Assembly (NCBI GenBank): GCA_032988165.1
Contig: JANTQF010000487.1
Location: 1 to 20,877 of the forward strand
Length of the DNA: 20,877 nucleotides
Direction of reading: 5' to 3'
Source of the DNA: Emmonsiellopsis sp. PD_33
Lineage: Eukaryota; Ascomycota; Eurotiomycetes; Onygenales; Ajellomycetaceae
A model generated the notes under the pieces. The model did not search any database and had not been told where the DNA came from. It worked only from the letters and a program-made list of their open reading frames with translations. Within the stretch, counting starts at the first letter, position 1. Every line of letters begins with the position of its first letter. This document shows, piece by piece, positions 1-11,060 of this stretch. The translations under genes were made by a program, and so were the position numbers.

Positions 1-2090
1 GCTCGGTGTACTAGTTCATACAGGCTTGATCGAGTCATATCTCGTGTGGTGTAGAAGATATCTTATTGACAACCAGATATGCCATGCGTCTTACGGTTGA
101 TTGGGAGTGAGTGGTGGTGGAGTGGGCGAGGGGGGGGGGTGGTGGTGGGGTGGGGGGTGGGGGGGGTGGGGTGGGGGGGGGGGGGGGGGCAGGCGGGATA
201 AAAATGCCATCCATCATTAGGGCAACTCTATGGGATAGATACGCAGCATGCACATGCATTGATCATCAACACTGATAACAAGGGAGAAGCTCCGAACATA
301 ATATCAACCTGGAAACACATATTCATTCTTCCTAATAAAAAGCTATTCTATTGATATATTATATGTCCGTCATAATAGATAGTCCTAACCGCTCCATGAA
401 AAACCAGGAACGGTAGGGTGGAGTAGACGACAGTCTCTGCTAAAAAACTGTTATGGGCTTGATCTTCCACTTTGCGATTTTAATTAAAAAATAACGAAGT
501 ATGCATGCGATGGCCATTGAGGAGGCGGCATGATGCTGGCAATGTTGTGGTTTTTGTTTCCATTTTGTTTTTCCCCTCGTCAGCTGGCTTTTTTTTCCCC
601 TCCACCGATTGAGCTGCTTCTTCTCTTCTTTCCTTTTCCTCCATCTAGCTTATTCGTCCAATGTGTTCGGGTAGCCTGCACTGTCTCAACAGGCTGAGGG
701 GGTATGGATAGGAGGAAAAAAAGAAACTGGAAGGGAAGCTGGTCGTCCTGGGTCATCGTGTATTGCTGCTGATGTCAAGGGGACACATTGGTCCTGTTGA
801 CCATCACAAATGGAATCATCGTCAGTATCATCATCCTAGCCGAAGGAAAGTGTCCTTAACAGCGAAAAGCTCATTGAGGAAAAACGTGAAAAAAGAAACT
901 GTCGATTGTGTGGGCGATGAAGAGAAGGAAAGAAAATCAAAGCGAAGCAAGCGATTTTATTCGAAGTGCGAAAAAAAGTTCCGGGCCGACAGTATCTCCG
1001 ACCAACAGTGATCACGTGATGTAACACCATACCCGATCCAGCCTAGCGTCTCCCACCCACCAGCGGCCGAACTTTTTATATCGCCAACCCGGCCCGTCCT
1101 TCTTTTCCCTTCTTTTCCTTTTCTTCTTCACACTTTTCATGAACGCATAATCAACCTCCAATTCCTCATTTTCCCATGGGATGGCTAGGTCATATTGACG
1201 AACTAGAGTGATCTTATCAGTTTAATATATATTTTAAACTGGTTGGGGCATTTTTTGACTTCACGATGCTTTTTTAAAGAGCAGGCTTTTGGCTGTTTTT
1301 TGTGGTCGGTTGGAGTCACTCGCTGTCCTGACATTCTATTATTGTCCTTTTTTTAATGAAGTGTTTTAAATTGCTTCGGTAAAATTCTATACTAGATCAT
1401 ATTTCCACAAGAATAAGAGAAAGATTCGATATTATCATACGTTATCCCCTGTGTGCTTGTTGTATGTAGACCCTGGCTGAGGGGCTCCATAAGCAGGGGC
1501 TGGAATAATGGATAGGGTCATGGTCATAGACTGGAGGGCAAAAATGTACCCTAATTGATGCGTTCCGAGAGAGGCAATAATAACGATCATTATGTTGAAG
1601 TCGACTCTTGATTAATGTCTACCCATTCTATATATATTGGTACAGGGTTGCAATTAGAGAAATGCAAATGCTCCCGAAAGAAAAGCCCCTATCAACGGGG
1701 GAAAACAAAGAAAGGAAGAAAGAAAAGCAGCGATAAACAAGACAAGTAAATGCCGATAAAGTAGATGGTTAGGGTATCTCGTGAGGCAAAGAAATAATAA
1801 AACATGACAAGAAAGAACCGCAAAGACGAAAATGCAGGGTAATGGGTGAACCGGAAAAGAGGAAAGGAAATATAGTCCCAAGTTACGGGCAAGCCAATCG
1901 GGTATAAGGATGGTGGCAACGATCCGAAAACACCTGCTCGATTCCCAGAGATAATGTCCAAAAAAGATTTCTGGGTGCGATTAGTGGTAAGTACGTTTGG
2001 GTTGGGGTTCGAAGTTACTAAATGTGGAAGTGAGGGTTATCTGATGACCATGTTAGAGATAGTCCGGGGGGGTGGCAAGGGGATGGAAAC
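1..2090. other. Gene-poor left flank
   Basis: I see no supportable gene here. Short open frames exist, for example 763-1011 on the plus strand and 1654-1961 on the minus strand, but they have no recognisable domain, introns or plausible start context. The stretch 1011-1140 is promoter-like: a perfect ATCACGTGAT palindrome at 1011-1020, a TTTTTATA run near 1074-1081, then pyrimidine tracts typical of fungal leaders, but no long frame follows. Positions 530-650 contain T- and CT-rich tracts. The segment just left of 2091 is probably 3' UTR of the minus-strand SEH1 gene. Confidence 0.6.
130..189 (+). repeat. G-rich tract, potential G-quadruplex
   Basis: About 60 bases are almost pure G on the plus strand, interrupted only by single T or GT steps, with many runs of three or more G. 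On the minus strand the tract reads as proline codons and creates a spurious poly-Pro frame at 35-259. The run pattern satisfies the usual G3+N1-7 quadruplex rule many times over. The exact length of the homopolymer runs may also reflect assembly error. Confidence 0.8.
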
Positions 2091-3492
2091 CTACTCATCT
2101 GTCATATCGGTCTCCGCAAACTCAAGCCATTTCCCTGATATGGCACGTTTCCAGAATCGAACTGTGCCATCATCGCCGGAAGAGAGAAGGCAATCTCCTA
2201 TTAAATGAAGTCAGTAAATAGATTCAAACTACCATGTAACTCGGGGAAATGTATGTATGTATATATCACTCACCAGCTTGAGAAAATTCGACTTGCCATA
2301 CATCCAGATGTTTGCTATCAATTGACGCGACTTCTTTGGATGTGTGTTTGAAATGTGTATCTCCCCCAGCCTGCCTGTTCATGAGCGGAACAGGTGAGCG
2401 GCTGGCAAGAGCTGTGCCAATACCGGACTGGGCCGCTGCACGGCCGGTAGATGAATGAGTAGAGCTCGATGTAGGACGATTGCTAGCTCCGTTCGCCGCA
2501 TTATTCGCAGCATTGACGAGTGTAGTGTGGACCTCGAAGACCTTCACTATCCCGTCTTTCGAGCCGCTTGCGATCAGGTCGAAACCGCGTACAGAGCCGT
2601 TGGCCCATGATACGTCACGCACCAAGCTGCTATGCCCGCCTAGCTCAATGGCATGATAAAACCGTCGGTTTGCATCTGTGCGATAGATCTTCACTGTGTC
2701 CATGGCTGCAACAACAAGGGATAGACACTTGCTATCCCATCCCGGCATTATTATTTGCGTGAGGTCCATCGGATCATGGTGAAACTGTACTTTGAAACTG
2801 GTTTCCTCACCACGCGATGGCTCCGCGCACACTCTGAACTGGTCAATCTGCTGCCATTCCGCTAGACTGTCGGGGCTGACGGGTTCAAGCACAGTGAGTA
2901 GGCCATCGCGCGTAATTAGTGCGAGATAAGATTCGAGATCGATATTGCGAAAGTCAAGTGAGACGTAGGGGGTGCGAACGGGGGATGTAAGACGAAATAT
3001 ATTCCGAAACCGGCGCCCAGAATTGGGAGGCTGAGTAACGTCTTCCTGCCATATTTTGAACTTCATATCCTCGCCTACAGTGCCGATGTGCTGACCAGTG
3101 AAAGGGCCATTCCATGCTGCCTTTTTTGACGCAGAGGACAAAGAGAAAAATGAAAGTCAGCCTCAAAGGGGTCTTTGATTTGCTCTGCGCATGAGGGCTG
3201 CGAATGTGCAAGGTTCCCGGCGAAAACCCAGTATCCTGTCAGAAATAACAAAACCAAAACTTACATCGCGGATTTCAGCATCGTGTGCTCGCCAGGTATC
3301 TACAAGTTGCCACTTTCCATCCTTTTGATCCCAGACCTTGATGCGATGGTCGGAGGACGCGGTCAAGATCCGGTTGCCGTAAAAGTTGAATTTGGTGACA
3401 GTCACCAGGTCGCGGTGGCCGGCATCAAAGTCAGTAAATGCGGTCATATCGGGGGGTTCGCGGTCAGTCTGGCGGTTGGCCTTCTCCCTCAT
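2091..3492 (-). CDS. SEH1: SEH1-type WD40 nucleoporin (Nup84/SEA complexes)
   Basis: Seh1 is a beta-propeller subunit of the Y-shaped Nup84 (Nup107-160) nuclear-pore complex and of the SEA/GATOR complex at the vacuole, upstream of TORC1. Three exons on the minus strand: 3492-3265, 3120-2274 and 2197-2091, with introns of 144 nt (donor GTAAGT) and 76 nt (donor GTGAGT). Joined, they give about 393 residues. WD-type motifs include ASSDHRIKVWD in exon 1, a conserved WNGPFTGQ block starting near residue 79, SGSKDGIVKVF near residue 265 and SGDDGTVRFW in the last exon. An Asn/Ala/Ser-rich insertion lies at about residues 279-331, before the last blades. The start is ambiguous: an in-frame ATG at 3447 sits directly before the conserved N-terminus and may be the true start; the upstream 15 residues are hydrophilic and unremarkable. 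Divergently transcribed from ALG7. Family assignment is from recalled similarity. Confidence 0.88.
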
Positions 3493-3810
3493 TCACCACT
3501 TTTCCCTGACAGCTTGGTCTTTTGTTGCTGCTTGACATCCAGTTCGCGAGAAGCTGGAACCTTGGAATGACGTTTAGCCATGTCACGTGCGATTAAGCTC
3601 AGATCGGGATCGGAGTATTTCTCCCGTCTAGCTAGCCGAGCGGTGAGGAGCGGCAGAAACATGCTGTGGGGAGAAACTGCCGACTTCAGGACAGCTGGCA
3701 CAACTTCAACAAGCGACTTCGCAACACGACATGCTGGGGAGCTGGATCTGGATACGGGCGTCTCTTTAGCGTGGTGATTATGCGGGGTGATACATTGTCT
3801 GTTCTCAAAA
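3493..3810. promoter_or_regulatory. Shared SEH1/ALG7 divergent promoter
   Basis: Only about 318 bases separate the outermost SEH1 start from the ALG7 start, so both must be driven from here. A CACGTG E-box (bHLH/Cbf1-type site) lies at 3584-3589. I see no clear TATA box. A minus-strand open frame (3489-3884) crosses the whole segment and runs into ALG7 exon 1. It has no recognised domain and is treated as a shadow. Confidence 0.6.
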
Positions 3811-5331
3811 ATGAAAACCGCCCTCACTCGCAATGAGAGTTGGAGTTTACTGGCGCTGGTTGTCGCTTGTCTTGGTATCATCACGAATACCTTTCATGAC
3901 GACGGTGAACCGCTGATCGCCTCTTTCGCGCTAAGTGGGATTGCCTTTGCTGCTGCCTTTGCGCTGATACGATGGCTGGGAGGTGTTTTCATGAAGGCGG
4001 GGCTGAAGGGGAAGGATATGTCGAAGTTGCGACAGGTTGAGATGTATGGCTTCCCCAGCTTCGCATACAGTTCAGGGTGCATTGCTAACGACTTTCTAGA
4101 CCAGAGACCATGGGGGCCGTTTGTGCAATTGTTTATATACTAATAATCATAATGTTCATCCCGTTTCCATTCTACAAGGATATCGTCGCAGCAACTTCTG
4201 GAGGCGGGAACCGTGATGTGGTGCTACCCATCAGTCATGTTGAGACGGGCCGGTTTCTCCATCGATTCCCTCATAATAAGGTAAAAGCTGTTCAGTCCTC
4301 TCTCTGGCTGAATTTGGTTACTTACACTTTACCCCTCGCTATAGCTTGCCTCCTACCTCTCCGGTCTTTTGTCGCTTCAGTCCATTGTCATCCTTGGCAT
4401 CGGAGATGACTTGCTCGATATAAGATGGCGACATAAAGTCCTTATTCCCGCAGTTGCGTCGATACCAATGCTTATCGTATACTTTGTCGATTTTGGTGTC
4501 ACCCATGTGGTTGTTCCGGTCCCGCTGCAGAAGTATCTCGGATCTCTTATTGATCTGGGTTGGCTCTATTATGCATACATGGGTGCTGTTGCCATCTTTT
4601 GTCCTAATAGCATTAATATGCTTGCTGGGATCAATGGGATCGAGGTATCGCAATCTATCGTAATTGCAACCCTGCTCGTAATTAATGACGCCCTCTACCT
4701 CGCACCCTTTACACCGTATCCCCACCCGGCAACCGACTCCCACCTTTTTTCAATATACCTACTCCTGCCATTCATTGCAGTATCGTTGGCATTGTGGTGG
4801 CACAACTGGTACCCGGCGAAGGTGTTTGTTGGGGATACCTACTGTTATTTCGCCGGAATGGTTTTCGCCGTTGCTGGCATTCTGGGACATTTCAGCAAGA
4901 CCCTTCTGCTCATGTTTATCCCGCAGATATTCAATTTTGTTTATTCTACGCCTCAATTATTTAAATTGGTGCCTTGCCCGAGACATCGACTACCCCATTT
5001 CAATGCCCGCACGGGTCTGCTTGAGCCGTCGGTAACCGAGTGGGCGCGCCCACCACCATTTATCATCGCGACGGTTCTCGACATTCTACACCAGCTGCGG
5101 CTTGTTCGGGTACGCAAAAACGAGGCGGGGGAGATTACCGAATCCACTAATCTGACAATTCTAAACCTGTGGCTGGTGTGGTTCGGCCCTCTGAGGGAGG
5201 ACAAGCTTGCTATGCACATAGTCGGGCTACAGGTGTTTTGCGGCATTGCCGGATTGTTGGTCCGGCACAAATTGGCGTTATGGGTATTTTTGGAGGACAA
5301 CCGAGGGTTTGGGTCATTGGGAATTGCATAG
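3811..5331 (+). CDS. ALG7: UDP-GlcNAc:dolichyl-phosphate GlcNAc-1-P transferase
   Basis: Alg7 (DPAGT1) transfers GlcNAc-1-phosphate from UDP-GlcNAc to dolichyl phosphate on the ER membrane. This is the first committed step of N-glycan precursor synthesis and the target of tunicamycin. Exons 3811-4043, 4100-4280 and 4345-5331 give about 466 residues, the usual family length. Intron 1 (56 nt) uses GTATGG, a GCTAAC branch site and CTAG; its phase-2 junction restores a conserved IPETMGA block. Intron 2 (64 nt) uses GTAAAA. Family hallmarks: GIGDDLLDIRWRHK near 156-169, the SINMLAGINGIE segment near 227-238 with the expected Asn pair, VFVGDTYCYF near 298-307, and RHRLPHFNARTG near 351-362, the nucleotide-sugar loop. 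Many hydrophobic segments fit a polytopic membrane protein. The ATG at 3811 was preferred over the in-frame ATA at 3787 because ATA is not a start codon. Confidence 0.93.
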
Positions 5332-5774
5332 ATGGATCGCGCATGATATCCCCACTAAATATGTACATACATAGAGCCTTGATAGAGTCAATCGCACCTA
5401 CAATACTTGCCCCGGACTCGTAGCGTATGGAATACGCCGTGCTCCGATAATCGGCTGCGTACCGCCCCACAGTCTGGGCAGCGGCTGCAACCCAACTGGT
5501 CACGTGAGCCAGCCAATCAGAGAGCGTACCATTATGATGACGCTCCGACATCGGGGCCACCCCTCCCTTTCGCGACAAAGCTTCACGCCGGCCTGATGCG
5601 GCTCTCTTCTCTTATATACGCCTGGAGCCTCAAGTCTGGTTTGATATCTCCATCATCTCTTCGTTCTCTTCCTTCTCTACCTTCCTTGCGGTTGTTGCCT
5701 GCATTCCATACCCAGAGGCCATACCAGCACAAACCCACATCATCAACAAGCTACATCAGGAACGAAAAAAAAAT
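5332..5774 (+). promoter_or_regulatory. ALG7 3' flank and LEU1 promoter/leader
   Basis: The first part should hold the ALG7 3' UTR, with a TGTACATA element at 5362-5369 that matches the Puf3 consensus. The LEU1 promoter follows: CACGTG at 5501-5506, a CCAAT box at 5513-5517 only six bases further on, and a TATATA at 5613-5618. About 120 bases of CT-rich leader then end in an A-rich stretch just before the start codon. I found no CCGG-N4-CCGG-type Leu3 site. No coding sequence is supported here; the frame at 5407-5838 overlaps the leader and is spurious. Confidence 0.6.
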
Positions 5775-8278
5775 ATGCCCTCCGCTGAGAAGAAGCCGAA
5801 GACCCTGTACGACAAGGTCTTCCAGGACCATGTTGTGAATGAACAGGAAGATGGCACTATCTTGCTCTATATCGGTATGTTGCTACACCGGCTGGAGTTG
5901 TGTCTGAAGGAGCTGTTTGCTAACTACCCCGCAGACAGACATCTTGTCCACGAAGTTACATCGCCGGTGAGTTATTCACACTGACTGAGCTCCCTACCTC
6001 ACCTGGATGGTATCCTGACTGTTAGCGTATAGCAAGCGTTTGAAGGCCTAAAGAACGCAGGACGGAAAGTACGGAGACCGGACTGCACTTTGGCAACTGT
6101 CGATCATGTAAGTTCCAAACGCCCCGCTTTAGCAACTCCTTTGCATGTCTAACAATCCCATAGAACATCCCCACCACCTCCCGCAAAACGTTCAAGGATG
6201 TCGAAAACTTCGTCCAAGAGGCCGACTCGCGCCTACAATGTATGACTTTGGAGGAGAACGTGAAGGACTTCGGCCTTACATACTTCGGTCTCGGGGATAA
6301 GAGACAGGGAATCGTGCACATTATCGGCCCGGAGCAAGGGTTCACTCTCCCTGGCACCACCGTCGTCTGCGGTGACTCTCACACCTCGACCCATGGCGCT
6401 TTTGGTGCCTTGGCGTTCGGCATCGGTACTAGCGAAGTCGAGCATGTCTTGGCTACACAGACTCTCATCACCAAGCGCAGCAAAAACATGCGCGTGCAGG
6501 TGGATGGTGACCTTCCGCCTGGAGTCAGCAGCAAGGATATTGTGCTTCATGTGATTGGTGTGATTGGCACCGCTGGTGGGAATGGAGCTGTCATTGAATT
6601 CTGCGGCTCGGCCATTCGGGGATTGAGCATGGAGGCGCGTATGTCGATTTGCAACATGAGTATCGAGGCTGGTGCTAGAGCCGGCATGGTTGCGCCTGAC
6701 GAGATCACTTTCGAATACTTGAAGGGACGACCCCTCGCACCAAAGTACGATAGCCCTGAGTGGAAGAAGGCTGTCAAGTATTGGTCGAGCTTGAAGTCGG
6801 ATGAGGGCGCTGTCTATGACACGGACGTCTTCATCGACGCAAAGGATATTGTGCCCACTGTTTCCTGGGGTACCTCCCCTCAGGACGTTGTCCCTATTAC
6901 TGGCGTCGTTCCTGGGCCTGATGACTTCACTGATGAGGACAAGAAGTCAAGCGCGAAGAGAGCATTGGAATATATGGGCCTCACTGCAGGCACGCCCATG
7001 CAGGATATCGTGGTTGACAAAGTTTTCATTGGATCTTGCACGAATTCCCGCATTGAGGATCTGCGCGCCGCTGCCCACGTCGTTGAAGGAAAGAAAATTG
7101 CTGCTAATATCAAGCGAGCAATGATCGTTCCTGGATCTGGTTTGGTCAAGGAACAGGCTGAGGCTGAGGGCCTGGACAAGATCTTCACCGATGCTGGTTT
7201 CGAGTGGAGAGAAGCTGGATGCTCCATGTGCCTGGGCATGAACCCCGATATTCTCTCCCCCCGGGAACGATGTGCTAGTACATCCAACCGAAATTTCGAA
7301 GGCCGACAGGGCGCTGCTGGACGGACTCATCTTATGTCGCCTGTTATGGCGGCGGCTGCTGCCATTGTTGGCAAGCTTACTGATATCCGCAAAATCTCCA
7401 CTGCGCATCCATCAACCCAGAAGAAAGTCTCCCCGAAGGTTGAGATTCACCCAGAAGTTGACGACATCGATACCGAAACTGACCTCGATCGTATCCTCGA
7501 CTTCCCCGAGGATAAAGAACCCCACACTAATAGCTCTGTCCCCCACACATCGTCAGCTGGCCTGCCGAAATTCACCACCCTCAAGGGTGTCGCGGCCCCT
7601 CTTGAACGCGCCAACGTAGACACAGACGCCATTATCCCCAAACAGTTTTTGAAAACCATCAAGCGCACTGGTCTCGGCAGCGCCCTCTTCTACAGCCTCC
7701 GCTTCAACGAGGACGGCTCCGAGAAACCCGACTTTGTCCTCAACCAGGAACCCTACCGCAGCTCCAAAATCCTCGTCGCCGGCGTGAACTTTGGTTGCGG
7801 CAGCTCCCGCGAGCACGCACCCTGGGCGCTCCTTGATTTTGGCATCAAGTGCGTCATCGCACCCTCGTATGCCGACATTTTCTTCAACAACACATTCAAG
7901 AACGGCATGTTGCCCATCATCATCCCGGACGAGGCCGTCCACCAAAAGATCCTCGCGGAAGCACGGGCTGGTAACGAACTCGAGGTTGACCTACCTAACC
8001 AGCGCATCAACGATGCTGCCGGTAATAAGCTTGCCGACTTTGACGTGGAGCAGTTCCGGAAACATTGCCTCGTCAATGGTTTGGATGATATCGGCCTCAC
8101 CATGCAGATGGAGTCTAAGATCAAGACCTTTGAGGTGAAGCGGACTCTGGAGACACCTTGGTTGGATGGATCTGGATATCTGAAACGAGGCAATGGGAAG
8201 GGGCCCGTAAAAGTGGAAGCTGCCCCTGTACCGAAGACGAATAGGGGGGAGGTCAAGGGGGAGCCGCTGGAGTGGTGA
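5775..8278 (+). CDS. LEU1: 3-isopropylmalate dehydratase (fused large and small domains)
   Basis: Cytosolic [4Fe-4S] isomerase that interconverts 2- and 3-isopropylmalate in leucine biosynthesis. Five exons: 5775-5874, 5935-5966, 6033-6107 and 6164-8278 carry all coding sequence in four blocks, separated by introns of 60, 66 and 56 nt (donors GTATGT, GTGAGT, GTAAGT), giving 773 residues; yeast Leu1 is close to this length. All introns crowd into the first 390 bases. LeuC-like part: VDHNIPTTSR across the third junction, CGDSHTSTHG near 138, and cluster ligands C361 (GSCTNSR) plus C422 and C425 (GCSMC). A charged linker around 480-525 leads to the LeuD-like domain, with GVAAPLERANVDTD and GCGSSREHAPW near 613-623. 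No mitochondrial presequence is seen. The ATG at 5775 matches the expected fungal N-terminus and follows an A-rich context. Note on counting: there are four exons, not five. Confidence 0.96.
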
Positions 8279-8798
8279 TGATTGATATTTGGGGATAATA
8301 TATAGTTTTTTTTTCTTTCGTCTTTGCTCTCGTTGTTTATGGGTTAGCGTTTAATGATAAAAAGACATTCCGTGGATCGCGTGGGAGATTTTAAAAAGGG
8401 GAAGACGGAAAGAGAGAGAAGAGGGGGTTTGATAACAGTCACATAATGACATGAACTGATGATATATATCCTTTTTGCACTCGTATCCCATATTGCGAAT
8501 TACCTTTCACGTTGTCATGCATCATTCTCTGATTACCCAGTTTCTTTTTTCATTATTGAGAAAGGTCCCCCCGGCTACATATTCAAAATACGCAATGCAC
8601 ACGAACCTCTTAAGTGTGCAAATTTATTCCAGAGTGCATTATCCACAGGAAGCAGCCTCGCAGCATATTCCTTCTCCTTTTCATACATTCCTACCTTCCA
8701 ATGTTCTCTTTTTCCAAGGTTGGCCAGTGCACCTACTACTTAGTACTAGTAGTACGGGTATCTACGGACATCACGTGACGTAGTTTCAGGAGGAGCCA
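8279..8798. other. LEU1 3' flank up to transposon edge
   Basis: The LEU1 3' UTR and terminator region lie here, T- and purine-rich, with no canonical AATAAA found. Open frames at 8459-8783 lack any domain or start support. An imperfect palindrome built on TACTAC, TAGTACTA and GTAGTA lies at 8734-8754. CACGTG occurs at 8772-8777. The last CpG before the repeat block is at 8779-8780, which marks the composition boundary. Confidence 0.55.
8792..8798 (+). repeat. Candidate target-site duplication, left
   Basis: GGAGCCA here is repeated exactly at 17219-17225. Both copies sit immediately outside or at the edge of the CpG-free block, as a target-site duplication should. With a neighbouring mismatch (A versus T) the match would be 7 of 8. 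A chance match of this length within roughly 25 bases at each end is unlikely but not excluded. Confidence 0.45.
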
Positions 8799-8867
8799 AC
8801 CATACCAGAATCTGGTGGCAATTTTAAACACTGGATTTACAGTTAATCTGCAGTCTAAGTTGGGCCC

Positions 8868-8929
8868 ACCATCAACCAACCATCAACTGACTGTTAACTT
8901 CCAATTAAATGGTCAGTTGACCATCAAGT
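8868..8929 (+). repeat. Left subterminal repeats
   Basis: Three copies of an ACCATCAAC-type motif lie in the same orientation: 8868-8877, 8879-8888 and 8920-8929. The block 8879-8902 matches the reverse complement of 17168-17191 at 21 of 24 positions, and all three differences are transitions. A GGTCAGTTGACC palindrome at 8911-8922 overlaps the third copy. CACTA/EnSpm elements are known to carry short subterminal motifs bound by their own proteins; that role here is inference. Confidence 0.65.
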
Positions 8930-9529
8930 CATATAAAACATAGATTTTAGTTAAACATTGGATAGATCCTAACTGTAGTTAGCAAATTACCATTATCCTA
9001 ATAAAACTATCAGAGAATCAGTTGATAGTTGTATAGAGTAATTAACAGAGCTATATGATAGTTGATAGAGCTATGAAAGTTAAATCATTAATCTTACTCT
9101 AATATCCCTGAATCTGCTCCTTTTTTCTATATATTTATTATCTAGCAGTATAGATCTTCTCAACCTCACTTTTAAATAGTATATATAAGTAAATTTAAAT
9201 GTAAGATCAGTATTTAAATTATATAACTATAATATTCAGTGTTTTACATTCTAAATTGGGGTTGCCCTAAGTCTTGATCTTGTTGCTAGATAATTCATTT
9301 ACTGCTTTATATATTACTACTTACCACATAAAATAAAATACCTCATCTTTACTCTCTTCTCTTCTCTTTTCTTTTTCTTAAATACTCAAAGAAGAGTTCA
9401 ATCATATCCTCTCCCTCCTTCATTTGTTGTTGTCTGCTGCTCCTTCAACTGGTAAGTACTTCAAAAGATGCATTGAAATATACAAATTTGGAAAAAAGCT
9501 GATAGTAGAACAGTAGAATTGCTAGCATA

Positions 9530-10063
9530 GCCTCCTTAAAGAAGATTAGTACTAGCACTGGCACTAATAGAGCATCCCAAAGTAAGGCCCAAGTCAAAGA
9601 AGAAGCTAGCCCAGGTAAAATAGACCTCTACATTCATTGTACAATTAATTTTATTAGGAATAATCAACCTAACTATATCTACAGCAAGGTTAAAGATGCT
9701 ACAAAAGCATGCCTTTAATATATAAAGGATAAGAAAAGCTATCAAACAGTCCTAAATGATATGTTAGAAGAAGTTAAGAGTATCCTTATGTTTCAAGCTA
9801 ATTATATTACTATCATCTCACTATTATTAAAAGAGATAAAGAGAAAGATCCTCACTGTCAACATTTTTACCTTAAAGATAGAAATTGAATCATACCTTAC
9901 ATCAATTTTCAAAACTCTAATCAAGGAGAAGTCCACTGCTGCTGCATCTGGGGTGACTGAGCCTAAATTTACTTCACTTGATAGTATTAGAGCAAAGAGG
10001 CTGAAGATTATAAGAAAGATAGCAGGTTATTTCCATGAGATGTCTCAGCTCATGAATGTATAG
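9530..10063 (+). pseudogene. Unrecognised coding relic A1 of the transposon
   Basis: One frame runs from about 9530 to a TAG at 10061 with a single internal TAA at 9718. The translation is hydrophilic and Lys/Glu-rich, with a long helix-like middle (LEEVKSILMF onward) and a C-terminal KRLKIIRKIAGYF segment. It does not match a family I recognise. A donor-like GTAAGT at 9452-9457 upstream could mark an earlier exon. No CpG is present. It lies on the same strand as the transposase relic and may be the first part of a partner gene. Confidence 0.4.
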
Positions 10064-10199
10064 TATAAGTATAACACTGAGATACTTAAGACTATTAATA
10101 GGATATATAAACATTCATCTTATAGATATTTTCAATTCATACTAACATTATTTTGATATAAAGGTTCAATTTAGTTGCCTCTACTTTATATACTATTAT

Positions 10200-11060
10200 T
10201 AGCTCTACTTCTACTTCTACTTCAGCTCTAGCTTTAGCTCACTTCTACTCCCATGCCCACCATTCTGCATCTGCTGTAAGTAAATCTGAAATGCTAAAAA
10301 CTCTAAAATCTTCAAAATAATCATCAGAATATAGGTAAAATATAGAATTTCAATGACTAAGATCCCTCCCCTCAAGCACCAGATGGAAGGGTATATAAAT
10401 ACTCTACTAAATGTCTATAGCTTCTTCCCTGCTTCTATTAGCTATACTAGGTCTGCTGCTTCCTCTCCTGCTCACAGCCATCTGCCTGTCCAAGTTCACT
10501 ATACTAATATGTATGATGGAAACCCTCTACCTTAAATAGTTATACCTACAGCCCCTTCATCTTAAATGTTTATATATATAGCCCCTCTATCTCTATCTAC
10601 CCCTCTATTAGCCTTTCTGCCTGCATCTTTATTTACCTCTCTGCCTGCACCTTCATTTACCCCTCTACCTGCATCTCTTACTCTCACCCCTGCTGCCATA
10701 ATGCCTCTCACCCCTCTCACTGCAGTGCTCAAGGGTGAGTTTGATGAGTTCTATCTGCCAGACAAGGAATTTAATACTATAAGTGATGATGAGGGAAGTA
10801 AGGAGACTAAAGAGACATCTAAGAAGATATTCTAGTTAAAAATTGGTTCTAATATGAATAAGTAATTAGATAGCTAAGTTAAAATGAAGTTGTTTAGTCT
10901 TTCAGATATTACTTATTATTAATTAATAATAATTAACTACCTTAAGAGCTCTGATAGTAGCATCAAGCTATTAGCTGGTTAGTGCCAAGCATAATTCACA
11001 TTAATCAGTAACATATAAAATTTTTTCATTATCTTCTTCTTCTTCTTCTTCTTCTTCTTT
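10200..11060 (+). pseudogene. Low-complexity Ser/Pro/Thr-rich relic and acidic segment A2
   Basis: This stretch is rich in CTT/CCT/TCT-type codons and reads as Ser/Ala/Pro/Leu-rich low-complexity protein in several frames. The clearest open segment is 10566-10835, ending in an acidic stretch (FDEFYLPDKEF then DDEGSKETKE). It could be a linker between A1 and A3 of the same decayed gene, interrupted by introns or indels, because its frame differs from both. No domain is recognised. Confidence 0.3.
11033..11060 (+). repeat. CTT/TTC microsatellite
   Basis: Nine uninterrupted TTC/CTT triplets. In the frame of the following relic they encode a poly-Ser tract, so they were probably a coding linker rather than intergenic satellite. 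Confidence 0.9.

Noticed and set aside
35..259. Minus-strand poly-proline ORF
   Set aside because: It is only the translation of the G-tract; no domain and no gene context.
763..1011. Plus-strand Lys/Arg-rich ORF
   Set aside because: It opens with TTG, has low-complexity composition and no recognisable domain; it lies in apparently intergenic DNA.
1954..2208. Short ATG exon with a GTAAGT donor (MSKKDFW...)
   Set aside because: It overlaps the SEH1 3' end on the opposite strand, and no second exon could be found.
3489..3884. 131-aa minus-strand ORF between SEH1 and ALG7
   Set aside because: It spans the promoter and antisense ALG7 exon 1, with no known domain; chance opening is likelier.
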